NCBI GenBank assembly: GCA_964345105.1
Contig: CAYFPZ010000045.1
Coordinates: forward strand, 1-35,374
Source of the DNA: DG-33 sp964345105
GTDB lineage: Archaea; Hadarchaeota; Hadarchaeia; Hadarchaeales; Hadarchaeaceae
Direction of reading: 5' to 3'
DNA length: 35,374 bases
The notes beneath the pieces are model-generated. The model was not told the DNA's origin. It did no database searches and saw nothing but the letters and a program-made list of their open reading frames with translations. Below, in pieces: positions 24,309-32,414 of the stretch (positions within the stretch are counted from its first letter, which is position 1; the number at the start of each line of letters is the position of its first letter). A program made the position numbers and the translations under genes.

Positions 24309-26783
24309 TCACGATGAGTATGAAGGCCGAATCTTTGTCCTTCGGAGCAAGTTGGCATTCGACACCACGCTTACCGAACTCGTCGCCATCGCTAGCTCCG
24401 CTATGACTGGGTGGAGCAGCCCGAAGATCGCGAGCGGTATTGCCGCCGTGTTGTAGCCGAATGCCCAGAAGAGGTTCTGCTTGATCTTGCGAAATGTCGC
24501 CCGGGAGAGCTTTATCGCGCTCACCACACTCGAGAGATCGCCGCGCACTAGGATGATGTCGCCAGCCTCAATTGCGATATCCGTGCCCGTACCAATCGCT
24601 ATACCAACATTAGCTTGTGTTAGCATAGGTGCATCGTTTATTCCATCGCCTACTGCCGCCACCATGCTACCGCCTTCCCCTTGTAGGCGCTTGATTTCCG
24701 CAACTTTTTGGTCGGGCAGCACCTCCGCGAGTACGTGGTCGATTCCCACCTGTTTTGCAATCGCTTTAGCGGTGCTTGGATTATCACCCGTGATCATGAC
24801 GCTCTTTAGCCCCATTTTGTGCAACTCTTTGATCGCTTGTACCGAGTCCTCCTTCAGCGTGTCAGCCACCGCGCAGATTCCGGCGAGCTTCTTACCCGAG
24901 GCGACGAGCACCGCAGTTTTGCTCTCGTCTTCAAGGCGCTTCAGTTTACCCTCAAATGTATCGACGTTTATGCCGGCCTCCTTCAGTAAGAGCCGATTTC
25001 CAACCAAGATTTGTTTGCCATCGATGGTGGCTCGAACACCTTTACCTCTCACCGCCTTGAACCCCTTGAGCTTCGCGGGCTTGACCTTCTTGGTGCGTGC
25101 CCCCTCGACTATGGCTTTAGCGATGGGGTGCTCGGAGCCCTCCTCGACGCTCGCCGCCAGCCTCAGAACCTCGCGCTGGGCGAAATCCTCCATCGCGACG
25201 ACATCGGTCAGCGCTGGCTTGCCTTGAGTGATTGTACCAGTTTTGTCGAAGACGATCGTGTGCACGTCCTTGAGCGTCTGGATGGCCTCGCCCTTTCGGA
25301 TAATGATGCCGTTTTCTGCACCCAGGCCGCTCCCGACCATCAACGCGGTAGGCGTCGCCAGGCCAAGGGCGCAGGGACAGGCGATGACGAGCACGGCGAC
25401 CGTGGCGAAGATCGCGAGGGTGAACACACCCAACATTGGGTCGACCCAAGGTAGGAACGATTGTGCCCAGTTGGCGATGCTCCCTATGAAACTTGGCACG
25501 ACCATCCAGAGGATAAAAGTTGTCGTGGCGATCAGCAGCACGGCGGGCACGAAATAGCCAGTAACACTGTCCGCGAACTCTTGGATTGGAACCTTGGTCC
25601 CTTGGCACTCTTCAACCATTTTAATTACTTGCGAGAGGAAGGTGTCTTTCCCGACCTTCGTCGCCTTAATTTTGAGCAGGCCCTCCTGGTTGACTGTGGC
25701 TCCAATAGCCTCGTTCCCTTTCTTTTTATGCACGGGCATTGACTCACCCGTCGCCATTGACTCGTCGACCGCACTTTCGCCCTCGATGACCACTCCATCG
25801 GTCGGGATCTTCTCACCGGGGCGAACGATCATTACATCGCCGACTTTTACCTCCTCGATTGGAACTTCTTTCTCCTTGCCCTTAACGAGAATGCGCGCAG
25901 ATTTGGCCTCAAGCATTAGGAGCTTCTTAATAGCTTGGGATGCCCTACCCTTGGCCTTAGTCTCGATGTATCTGCCGGTGAGATTGAATGCCATAATCAT
26001 TGCGGCAACGCCGGAATAGTTCAGAATAGGAATTCCAAAGAACATTGGCGGCCCAGTGAGGAAGGCTATTGTAGCCCCCATGGCGATGAGAACATCCATA
26101 TTAGCAGATTTATGATAAACTGCTTTTACAGCTGCACGAAGCGTTGGTAGGCCCACCCAGAAAATCACAGGCACGGCGAGCAGGATGATCCCTAAATTGT
26201 AAATTTCCCAGTTCGGCCAGGCCACGCCGAAGATCATCTCGGCTAACATCCAGATGATGATAGGGATGGTAAATCCCCATCCCACGAACATGCGCATGCG
26301 CGCTCGCTGCATCTCCACTAGTGACTTGTCGACTTCCTCCTCCTCACTTACGTCGTACCCCGTGTCTTGGACGGCTTTTCGGAGGTCCATCAGCATCACA
26401 ACTTCGGGGGCGTATTCAACCGTTGCTTTTTCAGTTGCGAAATTGACGCTAGCGCGGCGAACTCCATTCACGCTTTTAAGCGCTTTTTCGATCTTGGCTG
26501 CACATGAAGCGCAGGTCATCCCGGTGAGTTTAAGGCTTATCTCGCGGGTTCGTTCACCCTCACGTGCGATACCTACAGGTTCATAACCTGTCCCCCGAAT
26601 GGTTCCCCCGAGTTTTTCGATGCTAATCTTGTCAGAATCGAATTCCACAGTGGCCTTTTCCGTGGCAAAGTTGACGTTTGCGCTCGTGACGCCCGCTTGC
26701 TTCTTCAGGGCCTTCTCGATAGTCTGCGCACAGCTCACGCAGTGCATCCCGTTGATTCGGATGGTAGTCTTCTTTTTTACCAT
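24309..26783 (-). CDS. copA: Copper-translocating P1B-type ATPase
   Basis: The 824-aa pump has two N-terminal heavy-metal domains (GMHCVSC, C15/C18; GMTCASC, C91/C94) with a repeated VNFATEKATVE segment from internal duplication. Eight membrane helices follow, with the ion site ACPCALG, the actuator ATGES, the phosphorylation site DKTGT, GDGINDAPM and the Cu(I)-class helix 8 MATSSVSVVSNA. It exports Cu(I) from the cytoplasm. A YHS gene follows, and the PadR-TRASH regulator is divergent, sharing the promoter at 26831-26842. Confidence 0.95.
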   Translation of the reverse strand: MVKKKTTIRINGMHCVSCAQTIEKALKKQAGVTSANVNFATEKATVEFDSDKISIEKLGGTIRGTGYEPVGIAREGERTREISLKLTGMTCASCAAKIEKALKSVNGVRRASVNFATEKATVEYAPEVVMLMDLRKAVQDTGYDVSEEEEVDKSLVEMQRARMRMFVGWGFTIPIIIWMLAEMIFGVAWPNWEIYNLGIILLAVPVIFWVGLPTLRAAVKAVYHKSANMDVLIAMGATIAFLTGPPMFFGIPILNYSGVAAMIMAFNLTGRYIETKAKGRASQAIKKLLMLEAKSARILVKGKEKEVPIEEVKVGDVMIVRPGEKIPTDGVVIEGESAVDESMATGESMPVHKKKGNEAIGATVNQEGLLKIKATKVGKDTFLSQVIKMVEECQGTKVPIQEFADSVTGYFVPAVLLIATTTFILWMVVPSFIGSIANWAQSFLPWVDPMLGVFTLAIFATVAVLVIACPCALGLATPTALMVGSGLGAENGIIIRKGEAIQTLKDVHTIVFDKTGTITQGKPALTDVVAMEDFAQREVLRLAASVEEGSEHPIAKAIVEGARTKKVKPAKLKGFKAVRGKGVRATIDGKQILVGNRLLLKEAGINVDTFEGKLKRLEDESKTAVLVASGKKLAGICAVADTLKEDSVQAIKELHKMGLKSVMITGDNPSTAKAIAKQVGIDHVLAEVLPDQKVAEIKRLQGEGGSMVAAVGDGINDAPMLTQANVGIAIGTGTDIAIEAGDIILVRGDLSSVVSAIKLSRATFRKIKQNLFWAFGYNTAAIPLAIFGLLHPVIAELAMATSSVSVVSNANLLRRTKIRPSYSS

Positions 26784-26830
26784 TTCGCCATACCTTTTAA
26801 GATTCCTTATACTCTTTTTTACGATACATC

Positions 26831-26842
26831 ATATTTAAATAT
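26831..26842. promoter_or_regulatory. Divergent TATA element between copA and the PadR-TRASH gene
   Basis: ATATTTAAATAT is a perfect palindrome, 38 bp upstream of the padR ATG (26874) and 48 bp upstream of the copA ATG (26783). It can serve both directions. A regulator binding next to it would control both units. Confidence 0.5.
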
Positions 26843-26873
26843 ATCGAACTCCTTATTAGATACTGGTGTAGAA

Positions 26874-27317
26874 ATGGTTGGGGAACGAGAGCACATTACG
26901 AATCTCACCAAATTTTACACGCTCCTACTGCTAAACGAGACGCCGAGGCACGGATACGAGCTGATGGCCAAGCTAGGGGAAAAAACGGGGAAGAAGCCGT
27001 CCGCAGGTCAGATATACCCTCTGCTCAGGAACCTAAAGAAGAAGGGCTTAGTCACCTGCCAGACGACGATGATTGGAGACAAGAAAAAGAAAGTCTACGC
27101 GTTGACCCCCGAGGGGCGAAAAACCTGTGCTATGATCATGACGCGGTTCAGCGACTTAGTCTCGATTGTGCTTGGACCAAGGCTGACGAAGTGCGCTCAC
27201 TGCGGCTGCAAGGTCTACGAGGGTGGGCACAGAGAGCGGATTGAAGGGAAAACCCTAATGTTCTGTTGCGTGCACTGCGCCCACGCATATAAAAATACAA
27301 TTCGGGTGATAAGGTGA
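26874..27317 (+). CDS. PadR-type winged-helix regulator with C-terminal TRASH metal-sensing domain
   Basis: The 147-aa protein has a PadR HTH (about 10-85: TPRHGYELMAKL, GQIYPLLRNLKKKGLV, YALTPEGRK). It is followed by a TRASH/YHS-like cysteine domain (C107, C110, C112, then F130-C131-C132-VHC135). PadR regulators rarely carry a metal domain. The copper regulator CopR of Sulfolobus pairs TRASH with a different HTH. Divergent from copA, it is the probable copper sensor. The frame is open from 26697, but the promoter lies inside that extension. Confidence 0.85.
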   Translation: MVGEREHITNLTKFYTLLLLNETPRHGYELMAKLGEKTGKKPSAGQIYPLLRNLKKKGLVTCQTTMIGDKKKKVYALTPEGRKTCAMIMTRFSDLVSIVLGPRLTKCAHCGCKVYEGGHRERIEGKTLMFCCVHCAHAYKNTIRVIR

Positions 27318-27643
27318 GATCTGACATTGTTGCTGTCGGAGTCGCCCTGATGATTATTGGCACAATCTTGATGTTCACATTTACAATGGACCATCATCAT
27401 TGGCCAACCGAAGAAGAAACGCACGGTATAATGACCTTGCCTGCGATTGGAGTAGGACTGGCTGGTATTGGATTTATAGTCTTTATCGTCGGGCTCGCCG
27501 CCTCTCCGCCGCCCCAGCCCAGCCGGATGGCCGAGACCCCAAAAGTCTTGGTCATATGCCCCGAGTGCCGATCCCGTATTCCTTCGGAAACTAAATTCTG
27601 CCCTGAGTGCGGAGCAGATCTAACCAAAAAGACTGAAAAATAA
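27314..27643 (+). CDS. Two-helix membrane protein with C-terminal zinc ribbon
   Basis: The 109-aa protein has two hydrophobic helices (about 5-25 and 42-62), an external or loop segment with three consecutive His (DHHHW), and a C-terminal zinc ribbon, ICPECRS-KFCPECGADL. No named family is recognised. The GTG overlaps the PadR-TRASH stop by four bases (GTGA), so it is coupled to it and may take part in metal handling. Confidence 0.7.
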   Translation: MRSDIVAVGVALMIIGTILMFTFTMDHHHWPTEEETHGIMTLPAIGVGLAGIGFIVFIVGLAASPPPQPSRMAETPKVLVICPECRSRIPSETKFCPECGADLTKKTEK

Positions 27644-27660
27644 ACCATGAAGGACGCCCC

Positions 27661-27858
27661 ATGTTAGTAACGAAAATTCGATGCCCGATGTGCGGGCACA
27701 TACAGGAGATAGAAGTCCCAGAAAATGCGTGCCTGTCGTTTTACAAGTGCAATGGATGCGGAAAATTGATTCAAACGCCTATCGACATTTGTTGTGTAAT
27801 ATGTGCATACTCAGAAACGAAGTGTCCCGTTTCAAGTTCAAGGTGGAGTAATGTATGA
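27661..27858 (+). CDS. Small Cys-rich GDCCVxC-type protein
   Basis: The 65-aa protein has an N-terminal CPMCGH, CNGCGK zinc-ribbon pair and the motif CCVICAYSETKCP, close to the GDCCVxCSYG motif of small proteins in metal-resistance neighbourhoods. The last eight residues (SSSRWSNV) are not family-like, and the frame runs eight bases into the trxB remnant that follows. Function unknown; metal binding is likely from the ten cysteines. Confidence 0.65.
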   Translation: MLVTKIRCPMCGHIQEIEVPENACLSFYKCNGCGKLIQTPIDICCVICAYSETKCPVSSSRWSNV

Positions 27859-27946
27859 GTTAACAATAGTTGGCGCGGGGCCGGCTGGGATAACGGCTTC
27901 GATATATTCCGCCAGAAAGCGGATGAATTTTTTCGTGATAACCTAA
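27851..27946 (+). pseudogene. trxB: Remnant of a thioredoxin reductase gene (N-terminal 31 residues)
   Basis: From the ATG at 27851 the frame reads MYELTIVGAGPAGITAS, IYSARKRMNFF and VIT, then TAA. This is the FAD-binding GxGxxG start of thioredoxin reductase. The remaining ~270 residues, including the CxxC redox site, are missing, and FTR1 begins 12 bases later. A large deletion is the simplest explanation. Confidence 0.8.
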
Positions 27947-27957
27947 AATGGGATGAA

Positions 27958-28866
27958 ATGATTTACCCCTTTGTTATCACCTTGAGGGAGGCGCTTGAGG
28001 CCGCATTGATAGTGGCGATCGTGGTCGCATATTTAGTCAAGATCAAGCGAGTGGACCTGAAGAAGTACGTTTGGTGGGGCATGGGCGCTGCGATAGTTCT
28101 GAGCGTGGCGCTCGGCGCGGTGATTCTCGCGGCTTTCGGCGGGCTGAGCGGTGTAGGCGAGAAGCTCTTCGAGGGCATCGCTGGTTACACCGCGGTCGCC
28201 GTGCTGACTTACATGATATTTTGGATGGCTCGAAATGCACGCAAGATAAAGGGCGAAGTAGAGTATAAAATCGACATCGCGATAACTACAAAATACCTCA
28301 TCGGAATCGCCTTTGTGGCTTTCATAGCGGTCTTCCGAGAAGGTCTAGAGACCGTTCTCTTCCTCACCAACTCAATGGTCAACGATCCATCTGGGACGAT
28401 GATCGGCATGGTCCTAGGGCTTGGCGTCGTCATCGTCATCGCATTTTATCTTATGAGGGGGTCCCGCCGTCTACCCATCCGCAAATTCTTCACTGTCACG
28501 AGTATCTTGCTGATGATTTTCGCCGCTGGAATTCTCAGCTACGGGACGCACGAACTCATCGAGGCAGCTGAGGACAGCGGGACTGAGCTTGGGTGGCTGG
28601 GCGATAAAGCATACGATCTCAACCCGCCTCGCAACCCCGACAACAGCTATCCTCTATTTCACAAAAAGGGCGATGTGGGTATAGTCATCCAGGGCCTGAT
28701 AGGCACGCTCTACCTCGATCCGGAATGGCTCACCTTGTTTGTTTACTTGGGCTATTGGCTGGTCATCGGTACTTTCATAGTCAAGGTCTATGCCCCGTCG
28801 AAGTTCAACGGCTTCGTGGACCGCATCTTCTTCAGGTCGCGACGGGTCAAACAGCAGCGGAAATGA
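27958..28866 (+). CDS. FTR1-family iron permease
   Basis: The 302-aa membrane protein has seven helices and both FTR1 iron motifs, REALEAAL (10-17) and REGLETVLFL (near 127). It moves iron across the cell membrane, in some organisms driven by a periplasmic oxidase or P19/EfeO partner, none of which is here. The start lies right after the trxB remnant, so it may have inherited the upstream promoter of the metal cluster through that deletion. Confidence 0.88.
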   Translation: MIYPFVITLREALEAALIVAIVVAYLVKIKRVDLKKYVWWGMGAAIVLSVALGAVILAAFGGLSGVGEKLFEGIAGYTAVAVLTYMIFWMARNARKIKGEVEYKIDIAITTKYLIGIAFVAFIAVFREGLETVLFLTNSMVNDPSGTMIGMVLGLGVVIVIAFYLMRGSRRLPIRKFFTVTSILLMIFAAGILSYGTHELIEAAEDSGTELGWLGDKAYDLNPPRNPDNSYPLFHKKGDVGIVIQGLIGTLYLDPEWLTLFVYLGYWLVIGTFIVKVYAPSKFNGFVDRIFFRSRRVKQQRK

Positions 28867-28955
28867 TCAGTCGAGATTTATCGGTAAGTTCTCGTTTCTA
28901 AGGTAAATGTCCGGCGGCTTGAAATTCGTTGTCATTACCTGATTAGCCGCTACGT

Positions 28956-29333
28956 TTAAATGAACAGCACGAGTCCGCCTTCCTTCGCGGCCGGCAGCGC
29001 CCGCTCCAAGAACCCCATCATGTCTTCTAGCTTCACTCCGCCCTCAACGGTTTGCTCGCTGATTCCCATCTGTTCGAGCATCTGCCTTGACGGAGCACAG
29101 GCGCAGAGCTTTACCCCAAGCTTCTTCACGTCGTCAAGAAATTGTCCCAGCGGCGGAACTCCTGGCATAGTTATCTCCTTGGCCTTCCCCTTGCGCACGA
29201 TGTCCAAACCCTTCATGGCGAAGTAAATCTCCGTCTTCAGCCCCTTGGCAGCGGCGCCGAGCGCTAGCATCAGCGCTGGGTAGGCCCTGCCTGGGTCGTT
29301 GGAGAGCAGGACTAGGTGTATCTCTTGAGCCAT
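28956..29333 (-). CDS. DsrE-family sulfur-relay protein
   Basis: The 125-aa DsrE/DrsE2-like protein has HLVLLSNDPGRAYPALMLALGAAAKG, FAMKGLDIV, and the cysteine-bearing LGVKLCACAPSRQMLEQMGI (C97 and C99 region) where sulfur-carrying members hold their active Cys. Members bind persulfide and trade sulfur with TusA. A GGAGGTG Shine-Dalgarno sequence precedes the ATG. It is the last gene of the minus-strand sulfur operon, 44 nt after SepCysS copy 2. A peroxiredoxin-like role without sulfur transfer cannot be excluded. Confidence 0.82.
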   Translation of the reverse strand: MAQEIHLVLLSNDPGRAYPALMLALGAAAKGLKTEIYFAMKGLDIVRKGKAKEITMPGVPPLGQFLDDVKKLGVKLCACAPSRQMLEQMGISEQTVEGGVKLEDMMGFLERALPAAKEGGLVLFI

Positions 29334-29377
29334 CTCGCACCTCCTTTCAATTTTTCAACAATAATTTCCTCCTAAGT

Positions 29378-30592
29378 TCACTCTATGGTTAGACCTTGAT
29401 CCTTAGCTATCTCTAGAAACGCCTTCGCAACGTGCTCCACCTTTGGTTTGGTCAGACCATAAGTATTGAGCTTGAAGTGCTTCGTCAGCCCAGGCTGGAT
29501 ACCAACGATGTTTCTGCGTTTGAGCTCGTCGTACAAGAAGAACCCGCGTCGCTTATGGGCATGTGACGCCTTGTAGAGCCCCTCCGACTCCATGTGGATC
29601 AGGGTGTGCTGCTTGGGTTTGACCCCCAGCTGTCGGGTTCCCTCGATTCGCTCCAGCTGCTCGACGAGGTATCTTGCTTGCTCCACCTCCTGGGGCCAGC
29701 GCTCGACCCGCTCGACTACGTGAGGGAATGAAGCCATCAGCGAGATGAGCGGCGCGCCCATTACCGTGCAACCTAACAAAGCATACTCTTTGAGCCCGAA
29801 CTTGCGCTCGCTCCAGTCCCCCACGATTTTCGAGCGCGCCAGCACCTTTTCAGCAAGCTCCTCCTTGACCGCTAGAATTCCGGTTGGGGCGCTCGCTGCC
29901 CATGACTTGTGCCCGCTAGATACGATGATATCCGCGCCCAGCTTTTTTCCATCTATTGGCATCACCCCTGCTGTGTAAGCCGCGTTCAGCAGGAAGGGCA
30001 CCCCATATTTTTTACATATTTCCCCCACGATCGTGGCGTCGTTCAGGTTGCCGTAGAGGTAATCGACGTGGGTGAGAAGCACCACCGCGGGGAGCTTCCC
30101 GGTCTCTCGCTTGACTTCCTCTATTTTTTCAGCGTATGCATCCAAGTCGAGCTTGAACTCGGGGTGGCCGCCATGGGGTACTTCCTTGATCTTGAGTCTG
30201 GCGAGTTCAGCAGCTATGTAAGTTGAGTAGTGCGCAAGGCCGTCGACGACCACGTAGTCTCCGGGTTCCCCAAGTGTCGTAAACGCTATGAACTTGGCCT
30301 CTCTGCAGCGCGTAACTACTCGAGCTACATCCATTTTCAAAAATTCAGCTAAGTCCTGCATGAACTGGGCTATGGGAGGGCGCTCGATCGCGTCGAGCCT
30401 CGCTGCTTTCGGCGGGCACCAGTCGCAGGTCGAGTAACCGTCACCGAACTCGAGTAGGGCCTTCCGCGCCTCTGAAGTCAGTACCCCTCCTCGCTGGATG
30501 GGGTGAAGATTGATGTAGCGCTCCTCCTTGAAGTCGCGCTTCAGACTGAGGTATCGCCCGAGTCTTTCCTTTGGTATCCGCGGCATACGCAT
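29378..30592 (-). CDS. pscS: O-phosphoseryl-tRNA:Cys-tRNA synthase, copy 2
   Basis: The 404-aa paralogue has LHPIQRGGVLTSEA, STCDWC (C56, C59), SGHKSWAAS with PLP lysine K229, and LLGCTVMGAP with C275, so all three sulfur-relay cysteines and the cofactor lysine are kept. It has TRCREAKFIAF, with a Cys where copy 1 has Ala, and a longer N-terminus. It sits inside the homocysteine/Ubl operon directly after the E1-like gene (TGA, one base, ATG). A second ATG at 30586 has AGGTGA eight bases upstream. Copy 2 may draw sulfur from the Ubl system. Confidence 0.92.
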   Translation of the reverse strand: MRMPRIPKERLGRYLSLKRDFKEERYINLHPIQRGGVLTSEARKALLEFGDGYSTCDWCPPKAARLDAIERPPIAQFMQDLAEFLKMDVARVVTRCREAKFIAFTTLGEPGDYVVVDGLAHYSTYIAAELARLKIKEVPHGGHPEFKLDLDAYAEKIEEVKRETGKLPAVVLLTHVDYLYGNLNDATIVGEICKKYGVPFLLNAAYTAGVMPIDGKKLGADIIVSSGHKSWAASAPTGILAVKEELAEKVLARSKIVGDWSERKFGLKEYALLGCTVMGAPLISLMASFPHVVERVERWPQEVEQARYLVEQLERIEGTRQLGVKPKQHTLIHMESEGLYKASHAHKRRGFFLYDELKRRNIVGIQPGLTKHFKLNTYGLTKPKVEHVAKAFLEIAKDQGLTIE

Positions 30593-30593
30593 C

Positions 30594-31295
30594 TCACCTG
30601 CTCTGTCTGCCGCATACTTGGCAGCTAGGGTCCCGGTTAACTTTTATCTCGTCAAAGGTCATATCCATGCCGTTAAATATCAACATTCTACCTACAAGGG
30701 GCTTGCCCACCCCTGTTATGAGCTTTATCGCCTCCATTGCCTGCAGGCACCCTATCACCCCGGGAGTCGCTCCGAGCACTGGGAAAAAGGGTTTCTTCGG
30801 TGGTTCCTTGGGTATCGCACACTTCAGGCACGGGCCCCCGCCTGGCAAGATCGTCATTAGCTGCCCCACCAATCCTTCGACCGCACCATGGATGAATGGG
30901 ACGCGGTTTCGCACGCATGCCTCGTTAAGCAAATAACGTGTAGTGTAACTGTCCATACCATCAACCACTAAATCCACCCCTTTGGTGAGCCGGCCCACAT
31001 TTTCAGAAGTTATCTGCTCAAATATGGTATCGACTTTGATGTTTGAATTCATTGCCGTCAACTTCTCGGTGGCAGACTTAACCTTTGACCGGCCTACATC
31101 TGGCTCCCAGTGCAATAACTGTCGATTGAGGTTGCTGAGTTCCACCCTTTGCGAATCTATGATCGTAATTTGGCCAACCCCTGCAGCGACCAAATAACTT
31201 GATGCTGGGCTCCCGAGTCCACCAATACCGGCCACAACTACGTGGGCGACCTTTAATTTTTGCTGGCCGGTCTCGCCGAAGCCGCTAATAATCAT
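30594..31295 (-). CDS. E1-like MoeB/ThiF adenylyltransferase, in frame with the upstream Ubl
   Basis: From the first ATG the protein has 233 aa: GIGGLGSP adenylate loop, NLNRQ, HGAVEGLVGQ, zinc pairs GPCLKC and CQVC. The segment aligned to the catalytic Cys loop (PTCQEAGVLG in the fusion at 18105) is shortened to PVLGATPGVIG and has no Cys, as MoeB-type enzymes can tolerate. The conserved E1 start LTPEEFGRYSRQ lies just upstream, in the same frame, after the Ubl TAG stop. So the annotated ATG cuts into the domain. Expression may depend on readthrough or an unusual start. Confidence 0.85.
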   Translation of the reverse strand: MIISGFGETGQQKLKVAHVVVAGIGGLGSPASSYLVAAGVGQITIIDSQRVELSNLNRQLLHWEPDVGRSKVKSATEKLTAMNSNIKVDTIFEQITSENVGRLTKGVDLVVDGMDSYTTRYLLNEACVRNRVPFIHGAVEGLVGQLMTILPGGGPCLKCAIPKEPPKKPFFPVLGATPGVIGCLQAMEAIKLITGVGKPLVGRMLIFNGMDMTFDEIKVNRDPSCQVCGRQSR

Positions 31296-31334
31296 CTGGC
31301 GACTGTATCGTCCAAACTCCTCTGGCGTAAGCTA
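31296..31334 (-). other. In-frame TAG plus E1 N-terminal segment between Ubl and E1
   Basis: On the minus strand the codons read GGG GGT TAG CTT ACG CCA, coding Gly-Gly-stop-Leu-Thr-Pro, then GAG GAG TTT GGA CGA TAC AGT CGC CAG ATG. That spells EEFGRYSRQM, the family N-terminus. No ATG, GTG or TTG in frame lies between the TAG and that ATG. The TAG therefore sits exactly at the mature end of the Ubl. Confidence 0.9.
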
Positions 31335-31613
31335 ACCCCCAGCAACTGGTGGAAATATCGCCACCACATCCCCATCTTTCAGTTGTGTGTTGAGTTTTTG
31401 AAGGAAATCTAGCCTTCTGCCATTCACCAAAATGTTCACAGTTTTGCGGAGCTCTCGTCTGTCGGAGGAGTAAAGTAGTTCGGCTAGCTTTTCTCCAAAC
31501 CTGCGGACGAGCTCTTCAAGGAGGGAAGTGACATTTTTTACTCCCTCAATGCTCTCCTGTTTTTTCTCGGTAGCTTCACGAAATCCCGCGAAGAATCTCA
31601 CGGTGATTGTCAT
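31332..31613 (-). CDS. Ubiquitin-like MoaD/ThiS family sulfur carrier ending in Gly-Gly
   Basis: The 93-aa beta-grasp protein starts at ATG 31613 (MTITVRFFAGFREA); a TTG three bases earlier is also in frame. It has VNILVNGRRLDFL and a C-terminal KDGDVVAIFPPVAGG, the intact Gly-Gly tail that E1-like enzymes adenylate and convert to a thiocarboxylate. It is like SAMP/MoaD proteins. It precedes and is in the same frame as the E1 gene. No MoaE or ThiG is nearby, so its purpose is probably sulfur delivery to the operon's own enzymes, by context. Confidence 0.88.
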   Translation of the reverse strand: MTITVRFFAGFREATEKKQESIEGVKNVTSLLEELVRRFGEKLAELLYSSDRRELRKTVNILVNGRRLDFLQKLNTQLKDGDVVAIFPPVAGG

Positions 31614-31653
31614 CAATTTTACATCTCACATTGAAGTTCTATAAAATTAACGC

Positions 31654-32409
31654 CTACTCTAGCCTGTAATCTTGATATTTTTTTCGGGTGTTTGAAAGTT
31701 CTTGGGATTCTGGCGATACTTGAATTAGCTCAGGGAGCTTGCCCCAAGTGCCAATGTGCTCTCTCCTCACAATCAGACATCCCCTAATTTCTTGGATGCG
31801 TTTCGCCCGGCTCAGCCCATGCTTGATTGAAGATTTGAGATCCTCTCCCCTAACTGCGTTCGCTATTGAGGTAGCTGCTGCGTCCGCCACCGAGGTTTCG
31901 CGCGCAACCGCTACGACGGCATCTGACTGCCCAAAATTCAGCGAGTGACCGATTGTTCCCGAACTCGTGCAGATTCCTGTTGGCAACTCCACAGCCCGAA
32001 CAAGAAATCCTATTTTTCCGGAGTTCTGTGCATCGCCCTCGAAGATCCCTACACGGAAATCTCTAGCACCAATTATGGCTATATCTCCTCCATTTTCCAC
32101 CAGCACGTTTTCGGCGCCTGCGCTTCGCGCCGCCTCAGCCGCGACCTGTGAGATGGCTCCGGCAACAGCTGCGAAGGGCCCTACCCCTGCCAGCTCACCT
32201 GCTCTCAGCAGGAGCTCGATGATTCTTGGATGTTCTCCATCTAGCCTCAGAGGCTCAAGCGACCATCGAAACTCCGGGTGTGCGAGGACGTATCGCTCGA
32301 TTTCACTTCGGGCCTGTAGACTGGCGTTGATTGCAGAATCTATCGCCCACTTATCGTCGCACTTTATATGGAGGTTAGTCTCCTTGAAGGACCAAGTTTG
32401 CGAGTACAT
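31654..32409 (-). CDS. UPF0280 / ApbE-like homocysteine-pathway protein (MA1715 type)
   Basis: About 251 aa of UPF0280 (COG2122): LRLDGEHPRIIELLLRAGEL, GVGPFAAVAGAISQVAAE and LVENGGDIAI. The first resembles ApbE/FAD-binding relatives. Its Methanosarcina homologue MA1715 was linked to sulfide assimilation into homocysteine together with MA1821 and MA1822. The ATG at 32409 follows AGGTGAT by five bases. A GTG at 32418 overlaps the NIL-ferredoxin stop. It ends in TAG. Confidence 0.85.
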   Translation of the reverse strand: MYSQTWSFKETNLHIKCDDKWAIDSAINASLQARSEIERYVLAHPEFRWSLEPLRLDGEHPRIIELLLRAGELAGVGPFAAVAGAISQVAAEAARSAGAENVLVENGGDIAIIGARDFRVGIFEGDAQNSGKIGFLVRAVELPTGICTSSGTIGHSLNFGQSDAVVAVARETSVADAAATSIANAVRGEDLKSSIKHGLSRAKRIQEIRGCLIVRREHIGTWGKLPELIQVSPESQELSNTRKKYQDYRLE

Positions 32410-32414
32410 TTGAA

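Noticed and set aside
31332..31334. Pyrrolysine decoding of the TAG between Ubl and E1
   Set aside because: TAG ends many intact genes in this window (M29, CPA2, eL41, engB, JAMM, DUF169, YHS, UPF0280), and no pyl genes are visible. I keep readthrough as one option but not general recoding.
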